Assembly (NCBI RefSeq): GCF_002865645.1
Contig: NW_020194589.1
Span: 2,765,750 to 2,829,749, forward strand
Length of the DNA stretch: 64,000 nucleotides
Direction of reading: 5' to 3'
Source: Hyaloscypha bicolor E
Taxonomy: Eukaryota > Ascomycota > Leotiomycetes > Helotiales > Hyaloscyphaceae
Within the stretch, counting starts at the first letter, position 1. Each line of letters opens with the position of its first letter. The position numbers and the translations under genes were made by a program. Shown one piece after another: positions 55,883 to 64,000 of the stretch. The notes under the pieces are model-generated. The model was not told the origin of the DNA, searched no databases, and saw nothing but the letters and a program-made list of their open reading frames with translations.

Positions 55883-58233
55883 CTAGACGTCCTTCCTCTC
55901 CTCCCCATCGCTATCGTTGCCATCTTCCTCATCTCTAGCCTCCTCACTCTGTCGTCTCCGTATCTGGCCTCTCTCTCGCATTGCTCCCCTAATCTTCATG
56001 CTGACCTCGTCAAAACTAGCTTTGGTGTCCAAAGTGCTGAAACTCTTCAATGAGAACCCCGCTGACCCCACTGCTCCACCACTGCTACTACTTCGGCTTC
56101 TACTCCTGGGCGTGGCAAAGAGTGCAATATTTCCTAGATTCTTGAAAGACTCGTTCCTGGGTAAGTGTCCACTCATGCTAGATCCACCACCTATTGATGC
56201 GTTGGTGTTTATCCTGCGGAACTGAGGAGGAGTTTCGGCTTCGGAGATGCCAGAGTGACTACTATCTCTACGATGGAATCCTCCATGTGTGGGTGACGAC
56301 GGGCTAGCAGCGCCATCAACTCGGAAAGGATCAGCCACGATTCTGGCAGCGTCGAAATCGGGGAACATTTCTGGGCCCAATGTGTTGATGACATCGGTGA
56401 CTTCGGCACTTAGTTCAGCTCGTCGTTTTCGAAGTTTGTGAATGGTGTTGCTGGAGCTGGGATTAAGAGAAAGGACAAGTGGTCGCAGAGACTTCACGAT
56501 GTCCATGCCAACTTCGCCAAAACGGAGAGCAGCAAACGTAATTGTTGGGAAGAAAATGTATCCAAAGATAACCACTGCCCAAAGTGGCACCCAGTCCGGT
56601 ACATAGCCTTGGACTCGATTCCGATAGGTCCAGTAAGTCAGCAAGGCGGTGTAGAAGTTGTACAAAATGGGCGCAAATGCAAGAGCGACGAGTAGTTTCC
56701 ACGTTGCCATAACGTCTCGACCTTGCAGCTTAACTGTTGACGCGGCAAGAGCTTCGCGGGACTTTTTGATGCTGATGATCTTGGACGCCACAAAGACCGG
56801 GGCGAAGAGTACCAAACCAGGAATTACACCAACGGAAAGCACGGAGATCTTCCCCAGTCGATAAAAAAGTAGGAAGATAACTTTCGGAATAGAGAATTTG
56901 GCGTATTCGACTTGATGGTCTCGAAGGTTCAGGTAACGCAATTGCTTGTTGTAAGCAGTGACCGACTTTTTCAACGAAACGATCCTGGGGTCATCTTTGT
57001 AATGCGTGTATCCTTTAACCAATCTTCTGTTCAGCTCCACGACCATTGGAAGAGGGAGCTTTTTGCCAGTTGGGTTGTACAGCCTGCGAGCTGCCTGAAT
57101 AAGCATTAGGGTATCGTAATCCGGGCTTGTGACTGTGACTGCAACGAGAGCTTGGTAGACTGTATCTAGCAATTGACTGACGGCCTCTCTTCGTTCTCCA
57201 TTCCTATAGAGTTCAACCAGTTCTTCCGGCACTTCGATAGGGTTTCCAAACTCAATCACAGCCCGAGATCTGAATTTGTGCGCATGGAAGTAGTTCATGC
57301 CGCAGGGAACAATTTTCAGTCCGCAGTCAGGATTTGCTGCTAAAGCGCCAAGTGCCATGATTGCAACACCAGCCTTGAGAGGAAGCAATTCTGTTCGATC
57401 ATGGCTTCCACCTTCAGGAAAGATGCCAACTGCGCCACCAGCACTGAGACGGTCGAAGACAGCATCATAGACCTGAGTTTGGTCGACCTTTGGGGCAACT
57501 TTGTAAATCGAACCTCCGAATCCTGCCTTGGTTCCCTTGACACTCTGATCTGTGAATTTCCCACTGTGGTCCACATCATCCCGGCCTGTCATCTGTATCA
57601 TGGCAGCCTTACTCTTGAATGGCTTCTTCAGCTTGATCTCTTCGGCGCTTATGATTTCCGCAATTTCAGCGTTCGCCGCGGTTCCATTGACGCTCGGGAG
57701 AACCAGTAAGCCACCAATCTGGACCAGCTTGCCATCATCAAATTTTGTGCCAACTCCGCGAATAAGAAGAGGGTCGTTGATAGGATCTGGTAGATAGATA
57801 GTGCCTGGTCCCGGCTTGACCATATCAAGAGCTCGTCCAACTGGCACTGCGCCGACCTTCCGTGCACCCCATCCTATCAACCATCGGTTCATGGACTTTG
57901 CAGCAATAAGAAACGTAGCGCGTCGGTGGCACTCGGTACGCAGAGTTCGCATAAGAATAAGAGGGTCAATAAACTAGAGATAGATTAGCAATGTATAACC
58001 TCTTCCGACCATCTGTCTCATACCTGATTGGCATGCGGGGCAGCCACAAAGATTAAAGGGCCTCGGCGAGGGACTTTCCATGATCCTCGTGGATGTACTT
58101 CTCGAAAGAACAAATCCACTAGGATTGAGAAGGTCCATAGAAAAACATCGTATACCCAATTCGACATGGGATTCTGCTCCTTGTGCTCCGTCTTGTGGGG
58201 TATATGCTCGTGAATTTCTCCGTCCTTCGCCAT
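55883..58233 (-). CDS. Glycerol-3-phosphate O-acyltransferase (Sct1/Gpt2 type)
   Basis: First step of phospholipid and triacylglycerol synthesis: acyl-CoA plus glycerol-3-phosphate (or dihydroxyacetone phosphate) at the ER. Exons 58024-58233 and 55883-57973 give 766 residues. The 50-nt intron falls inside the first catalytic motif; splicing gives APHANQFIDP (His67, Asp73). Motif FPEGGSHDRTELLPLKAG lies near residue 255, and VPCGMNYFHAHKFRSRAVIEFG follows. Hydrophobic segments: near residue 30 (VYDVFLWTFSILVDLFF), then several in the middle-C-terminal part (VGVIPGLVLFAPVFVASKI; LLVALAFAPILYNFYTALLTYW; VPLWAVVIFGYIFFPTITFAA). The tail is Ser-rich, likely phosphorylated, ending acidic. Family is secure; SCT1 versus GPT2 is not distinguishable. 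Confidence 0.95.
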
Positions 58234-59529
58234 CTTGTCGCTCGAATTCAGGAAGACGAGGAGTGAGAGAAAGTTGTAGATATGCTCGTTCTAAGCGAAA
58301 ACCAGTGGTCGGCCAAGCGGATGAGTTCTGTTGACCTGGCCGGAATTCGTAGGAAAACCGGGTGGTGTGCTGCTTCTACCGGTAGACCTGCGCTCAACGA
58401 ATTTTAAGATTTCGTAATGAGCCCCGCGAAAATGGGTTCACAGGGTTTGCTCGATTGTACGCCGGAATTTTCGCCAGGTCCTTAGATTCATAGCGCTAAA
58501 AGAATGACTTGCTGGATGTTCTGGATCTCTGCAGGAGATGCTGACTGCTGGGATGTGGTGTCTCATTAAAAAGTTGGACAGGTTGGGAGCTGCAGGTTAC
58601 CTTACTATTCGGGCAAAGCGGGGATCGCCGCTAATACACGCCGTAAGCGCGAAAGAAGCGCCAACATCACGGCTTCAACTTTTCCCTCCTCACAATTCAA
58701 ATATTTCTCATTGTATTAGCTCGCTTAGGTACCTTCGTTTGCATTGGTCTCGCTAAGTTCGAACTGGAAAAAATTTGAGCAAAAGATTTCTCAACCATAT
58801 ATACTAGAGCTACGTCTTTAAAATCAAGCACACAACGAAGCAAAAAAGATGGCGAAAGAAAAGAAGGGGTGCCCAGTGGTCTCTCCTGGGCCGACAATGA
58901 ACCCATAAGCCTGTTTTACTGTTCATGTAACTGAGTGTACCGTCGAGTTTGTATGACCAAGCAAATCCTAGTCCCACAGGCCCACAGGCGGTGCGCCGAA
59001 GATACCTACTTATTGCTGACATCCGTGGTACTGCACTGCCAGTTAGAAACTAACAAAGGCCCAGGCTGCTAGTAAACGTTAACCGGCTAGATAGGGTCGA
59101 TTTTTGTTATTCGAAATCATAAAGCTGCTTCCGGAGATCACTTTCAAGCTTCACTCCGGCTTCACTTCCCGTTCCTCTTGTCATCGTTGCTTTGCGAGCT
59201 GTTTACCTAATCTCTACTTCCTTGACCAATATTTAGGATGTCTCATGGCTTAGCTGAATCTCTGAGATTAATTCGGTACATTGGTCAAGTTAATTATGTC
59301 GAAATTCACAGCCATCTGAAGATAATGAATACGAACGAGTATTGGTTTTCTCGGGGGCACCTGTGAAGTCTGTGAATTAATTAGTAGAGCACGGGTGGAC
59401 TTCACAAGCTAAACGATCAAGACAACTTTATAGAATTATTAATGCCATTAAATTCAATTATGAATCGGCAACAAATGCTCAAAGATATAATACAACAGGG
59501 CTCAAACTCGAATTATTGCAGACGCCTCC
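58234..59529. other. Gene-free region of about 1.3 kb
   Basis: Contains the acyltransferase promoter on the left and the 3' flank of the membrane-protein gene on the right. The right part is AT-rich. No gene is supported. Confidence 0.5.
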
Positions 59530-60894
59530 TTATCGCTTGTCTGGAGGGGGGATCTCATAAGCCGGCACATGTTGAGGGGCGGCATCCTCAGCTGCACGCC
59601 GAGGCGTTGATTCTGCCACGCCAACGACAGTCTCTCGTATTTCCACTGCATTCCAGCCGTTATTTCCATCAGTAGCATTTTGCTCAGCAAGCTTGAGCCA
59701 TTCGTCCCATTCGTCCGTGTTAGGTGCTGCACCACCTCTCTTTACCCATCCAATCTTCTTGGTCTCCCTGATAGCGTACCATAGCGTCCGTGTAAAGCTC
59801 GGCCTACCTTCAACAGTATCCTCTTGCTCGAGATGGGCATCTGCAGCGTCTTTCGGTGTAACATCCTCGACTTTGTAGTTCGAGAGATCCCAGAAACTGT
59901 GTTTGTTGATCAGAGAAGATCCCCAGAAAGCCCCGTTGAGAACAATGTAGGATGCACCAATGGCAGCTTGCATGGCAAAGTTGCAATTTCCTAACAGAAC
60001 GACTGATACCATGAGCAGGAATGTTCCAATTCCGACAAGAATCCGGTACAACTGCGTCCCCACATAATATTGACATTCTTCTGTTCCAATGTATAACTCT
60101 CGCGTCACATCTTCGTTGCATTTGACGAGTAGAAAGGCGCCCTCCCGATTTCGGATAATGACATCCCCTGCAGGGACTTTTGATTTAAAAGTTCGTTTCA
60201 TCAGAACCGGCGACCACCACGAGGCATAACCAACAATTGACGATGCACAAGAGATTGTCGCAAGAGCAACGATGGCCGTACCGTCGTTCAGAAATCTTGC
60301 CCATATGATGAGACCAATTGTCCAGAGAAATGACAATACCGATAATATATTGAGGGGTGAGAGTGATTGAGGTGGCACACGGGGCTTCTTTTTGTCTATG
60401 GAGAGCCTGTCCCTGATTGTGCTGATAGTTGATTGTCTGGGAAGAGGAGGTGTATTCCCACTCTCTATCATTCCCAGGTCTACGCCGTTGGAAGTGGACG
60501 ACTCTTTCGCCTTGTCTAAACCTGCAGCCGGGGTCGGTGGTAAAAGTTCATTAGGTGCGTGGGTGATCCTGAGGACTTTGAAGGCGAATGCTGGGAAGTC
60601 CTCGATTGGATGTAGAATGTTGGGGAAGTAGTTGAGTGTTTGAACAAGTGTTCCATTATGTACCCCGACAACAGCAGCATTAACCTGTGGCATTCGAGTA
60701 GGGCGGGATGGCTTCAGTAGAGCTTGGGGAGCGGGGATGATTCGAGGCAGTATGCAGGTCCACGAGGATGTGAGAGCTTGCGAGTGTGATTCCATCGAAC
60801 TCTCGCCGATGACCGCCAAAAGAGAAACGATATCCAATCTCCACCCGTCATGATTCTGATTTTCCCCATGGGGGAACCAATCTTTTATCCCCAT
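59530..60894 (-). CDS. Fungal four-TM membrane protein, function unknown
   Basis: A single exon of 454 codons from the first ATG in frame (60894; the frame is open slightly further upstream). The first 180 residues are soluble, with Pro/Ser-rich linkers. Four hydrophobic segments are seen, about 181-199, 206-223, 284-302 and 305-325, as two hairpins flanking a soluble loop (GDVIIRNREGAFLLVKCNEDVTREL) that looks conserved. The C-terminal 120 residues are hydrophilic and Ala/Glu-rich. No signal peptide, enzyme motif or known transporter signature is seen. It looks like a conserved filamentous-fungal protein, but I do not recognise the family. Confidence 0.75.
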   Translation of the reverse strand: MGIKDWFPHGENQNHDGWRLDIVSLLAVIGESSMESHSQALTSSWTCILPRIIPAPQALLKPSRPTRMPQVNAAVVGVHNGTLVQTLNYFPNILHPIEDFPAFAFKVLRITHAPNELLPPTPAAGLDKAKESSTSNGVDLGMIESGNTPPLPRQSTISTIRDRLSIDKKKPRVPPQSLSPLNILSVLSFLWTIGLIIWARFLNDGTAIVALATISCASSIVGYASWWSPVLMKRTFKSKVPAGDVIIRNREGAFLLVKCNEDVTRELYIGTEECQYYVGTQLYRILVGIGTFLLMVSVVLLGNCNFAMQAAIGASYIVLNGAFWGSSLINKHSFWDLSNYKVEDVTPKDAADAHLEQEDTVEGRPSFTRTLWYAIRETKKIGWVKRGGAAPNTDEWDEWLKLAEQNATDGNNGWNAVEIRETVVGVAESTPRRAAEDAAPQHVPAYEIPPPDKR

Positions 60895-60919
60895 GTTGAG
60901 CCTTTCCACTTTTCAGCCC

Positions 60920-60927
60920 TGACGTCA
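60920..60927. promoter_or_regulatory. CRE-like palindrome TGACGTCA
   Basis: A perfect ATF/CREB palindrome 26 bases upstream of the membrane-protein start codon. This is close for an upstream activator site, so it may be in the 5' UTR or act on something else. Confidence 0.35.
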
Positions 60928-62208
60928 AGTATGTGTGTCGGTCTTGAGATCTCGACTCTTTGGGCCCACTTGTATCGTCGCAGGTTTTCGTGTTGCTGGT
61001 GAGGTCTTTGAGATAAGATTTGCGGTCATGCAAGCTCGTCCCTCGGTGCTTTGGGGTGAAGCCTTGAGGAGCTTTGTCTCGGTGGCGATCAAAGAGTGTA
61101 GGTTTGGCTGTCTCTGGCTTCACCAACGAGCGAATGGAGATGATAAGACACGTTGTCGAGAAGTTGGATAGCCGTGTAGCTCATTCACCCAGAATAGGGA
61201 GAGAGATTTGTTGTCGTTCTGGCATCTTTGCACAGACGCGCTGCCAAGAGAAATCAGCCACAGCTCAGAGACGTGGTGATCGATCGGGCCAACCACGATT
61301 GAGGGGCGAAATGCATGGCTTCCTCAAAAGGAATTGTTTAATGCGTCTTTAAGGGGCCGCGACAACACAGGGGGTTGTATTGGGGGTGAAGGTTTGGACG
61401 AAGTACAGAGCGTTCGTTACCAGAATAAAGGAGGTCATAATTTCATTGGAGAAAAGATCCCTGCGAAAATCCTCATGCTCACAGAAGCTTTGTACATTCA
61501 AACACTTCATAAATCCGAAAGCTTCAGAATATTCGTGTCTTCTCTTCTCAATGTTCAGATCATCGTCCAACTGTGACTGAGGACAATGAGAATTCGTGCC
61601 GGTATTTATGTCCTAAATAGAACTGGTGGGAATGGAAACCTTGAGAAGTTATTGTCCCACTGGACTTGGTACATTTAGTGCCACTTTTTATGTCCACCAG
61701 GAGAGGATATTGTGTTTCATCCCAAAAAGGGCCTCTCAAGGAAAGGATTTTTCTAGGTTGTTTCCCAATATTTCATATTCTCTGATTCAATAGGGCATAC
61801 TGACAAGGGGGCCAGCAGAAGCATAATGACTAGCTTCGAGGTACCAGTACCATAATCCAGAGAATACAAAAGCTTGTTGACTAGCTAATGTTCAGAGAAG
61901 TCTGTACAATCATTTATTCCACAAGCTCGACAAGCGCGCATGCCACCCACCGCCTCTCGGGTACTTTTACGCCTTCATCTCGTACGCCAAACGCCAGAAT
62001 CCTCCTTCCTGGGTATCCTCAATTGCCCCTGCTCCTATCACTGTAGAAATCTGTTAACTTCGCTTTCTGGCTTTGAACTCATCACCCGCTGTCACAGCTG
62101 AGCTGCTTGCGGCCATGCCCAAATCTGGAGGACATTACTGGCCATATAGAGGGGTCATAGGCAGAAGTCTCCCTAAAGGTTAAATCATCAAAGTCGACTC
62201 TTTGATTG
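60928..62208. other. Intergenic with dispersed repeat copy B
   Basis: About 1.3 kb between two minus-strand genes. Copy B of the dispersed repeat lies at 61510-61594. No gene is supported. Confidence 0.5.
61510..61594. repeat. Dispersed repeat, copy B
   Basis: Matches 55615-55701 at roughly three quarters of positions by eye. The inverted repeat is CATCGTCC (61561-61568) and GGACAATG (61581-61588), with one mismatch. A GAGAAGTTAT block recurs about 40-60 bases downstream in both copies, so the true repeat may be longer, near 150 bp. Confidence 0.6.
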
Positions 62209-64000
62209 TCAATGCCGAGGGCCTGTCGGTAATTCATAGTCCTGAAATTTAGGACCATACTCGTCGACAATCCACTGGCAAAACTCTTTCCACCTCCTTG
62301 TCCACTCGGCTGTCACTGCCGCCAATTCTTCTGGATTCATGCAGCTGTGCTCGAGACTCCATTTGGCGAGCTGCTTCCAGCCTTGTAAAGTCATTGCTTC
62401 TGAGCCAATCATACTCTGATAGAAATCATGAGATAGAGACGATCTAGTTGATATTAAAACTCAATTCTTCGAAGGCGGCAAAATACTCACTTGTAAAATG
62501 TAGCATTGTCGCTGTTGATGGTGCAAGGTACGTCATTTGCCAGTAGAATAGGTAAGTGGTGCCCAGCAATGGTGGAAGTAAGCCCCAGGATCTCATTCGA
62601 GATTGGGCAAGTCTCGATTGCAATGTTTTTCTCCTTGAATATATCCATCAACATCGGATGCCTCGCGATCGCGTAGCCGTGGCCAATCCGTTTAGAGTTG
62701 AGTAGCACAGCATCGAAGAGATTACCATCGCACTTGTCGCCAACTTCAAGGGTTTCGCCGCAGTGAAATAGAAATGGGATATCTAAATTCTGTGCTTTGC
62801 ACTTCTTGCGGAACTCAAGAAATTCAGGAATAAAGTGACGGAGCTCGTTGCCCATCTCTTCGTGGCCAACAAGATCGAAACCTGCGAGGCCATTAGTCTA
62901 TGAATCGACGGACCCGACCAAATACGTTTGCTTACCACAGATGAGATCCGTGTACTTCTTCTTCAAGTCTATGCACTCGTCTAGCGCAACCTCTATTTGT
63001 TGGTTCCGAAATGAGCGCGGTGTACAGTAGATGACTTTCATGCCTCCAAAGTAGTCGCCTTTCTTGGTAATCTGATCCATAGTTTTTCGAAGTTCCTCAT
63101 CTATGATTTTCATGATACCTTCGTTTCCGATGGATCCTTTGCCATCGTCCGTTTTCAGCGAATTGGTGCTCATAAAGTTCGGACGGATCTCAGCGTACTG
63201 AATGTTGTCTTTCACGAAGTCCTTGATAACTGCTTGGGTATAATTCCGAAACGCTGATTCGTAAGCAAACAGACCTTTCATCATCTGAGTCCGGTGATTG
63301 AATTTCTCCCAAATTCTGGACTTGTTAGCTGAATTTGACATATTCGAGGCACGTGACTCACCCTTTACTAGACTGGTGAGCATTATGGGCCTCTTCCTCC
63401 GAAATGATCATCTTTCTCTCGAGCCAAGTCTCAGCTCCGTGCGTTTTCCTCAGAATGTGTCCTCTCTCATCCGTGTATTCGAACTGGCGTTGAAACTTCT
63501 TGTATGGCATCCACCTGTTGGGAACGTAATTCTCGTCCCAGACATCGCCCAATGGTACATACGTTTCGATCCCATCGGGATCTTTCGCATGAGTAGCCTC
63601 GTCCAGAGTCATCACCATAAATGAGATCCGGCACGCCTCCATGTTTTGGTCCGTGGTCAGCGGAAGAGTGCTCCGGATGTACATGGCATCAATGTCCCGT
63701 GCTTGTTGTATCAAGAATCGGGCTGGAAGGCAAGCGTTGAAATGGATATGAAGATGTGCGCCCTTTGGCATCCGTTTCGCAACCTTCATCAGCTCGGTCT
63801 TGTTGATAAGGTCCACATTGCCCAGGAAGTGCTCCCCCTCCGTTCTTTTTCCGGTATGCGCTTCGCGCAGTGGCCCATACGTATGCTCCCAATCATACGC
63901 TTTGATTTTCCGGACAAGAGCAGCAGCCTGCTTTTCAATATTTGACGAGGCCGCCGTGATCTCAGCATCAAACGCGATAGCCTTTTCCGCCGCCTGGAGC
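62209..64000 (-). CDS. Adenosine deaminase-related growth factor family (ADGF/ADA2-like), 5' partial
   Basis: ADGF enzymes deaminate adenosine to inosine and are often secreted. Minus-strand exons 63362 to the window edge, 62936-63315, 62491-62881 and 62209-62413; about 537 residues are visible and the N-terminus is off the window, so a signal peptide cannot be checked. Metal and catalytic motifs in order: HLHIHFN (HxH after MPKGAH), FLFHCGET (His, Glu), SKRIGHGYA (His) and NSDNATFY (metal Asp; the next residue is Asn where ADA has Asp). ETCPISNEIL is typical. Acceptors CCAG|A, GCAG|G and AGAG|T were picked to keep phase and conservation. Weak point: the last junction (FYN-MIGSEAM). Confidence 0.88.

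Overview
This window is nuclear DNA of a filamentous ascomycete (Pezizomycotina). The evidence is short introns (about 45-140 nt, with CTRAY-like branch sites and YAG acceptors), fungal-type gene architectures (fused Nup98-Nup96, Pho85-type cyclin, Erg27, Sct1/Gpt2 acyltransferase, ADGF deaminase) and long gene-free gaps. A leotiomycete-like fungus is my impression only; I cannot test it. No CRISPR array, rRNA or intact transposon was seen, and no tRNA was recognised by eye.

Layout. 1-307: 3' end of an unidentified gene, then a 29-base poly(G) run. 1294-9735: nucleoporin NUP98-96 (minus) and centrin CDC31 (plus) are divergent around a 1.1 kb promoter region. 10162-14504: epsin ENT1, a mitochondrial EngB-like GTPase (MRX8) and the ATP-synthase assembly factor FMC1; the last two share a promoter of under 200 bp. 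16084-19889: a 1237-residue protein of unknown function. 24732-25889: a Pcl-type cyclin behind a very long gene-free leader. 28658-32580: BRAP2/ETP1 (RING plus ZnF-UBP) beside a four-unit polyubiquitin gene with a heat-shock element. 34060-36413: an atypical Cys6 transcription factor. 38567-40309: farnesyltransferase beta subunit RAM1. 42875-43537: a small two-exon protein resembling a double-stranded-RNA-binding domain, not visible as one reading frame. 44978-46288: GDP-mannose pyrophosphorylase. 48731-50734: DHA1-type MFS transporter. 51515-52740: BTB/POZ protein. 53394-58233: sterol 3-keto reductase ERG27 and glycerol-3-phosphate acyltransferase. 59530-60894: unknown four-TM protein. 62209-64000: ADGF/ADA2-family deaminase, cut by the window edge.

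Most genes are housekeeping and do not form one pathway or a biosynthetic cluster. Functional pairs exist: the NPC scaffold with Cdc31 (also a subunit of the NPC-docked TREX-2 complex), MRX8 with FMC1 (mitochondria), ubiquitin with the ubiquitin-binding Etp1, and ERG27 with the acyltransferase (ER lipid synthesis). Exon structures were built by hand from splice motifs, reading phase and family conservation; each listed complete multi-exon model sums to a multiple of three.

I found no clear new multi-gene system. The points most worth a second look are the small dsRBD-like gene, two probable GC-AG introns, the HF|T (not HF|S) autoprocessing site in the nucleoporin, the unusual zinc-cluster spacing, a dispersed hairpin-bearing repeat, and several unexplained gene-free regions.
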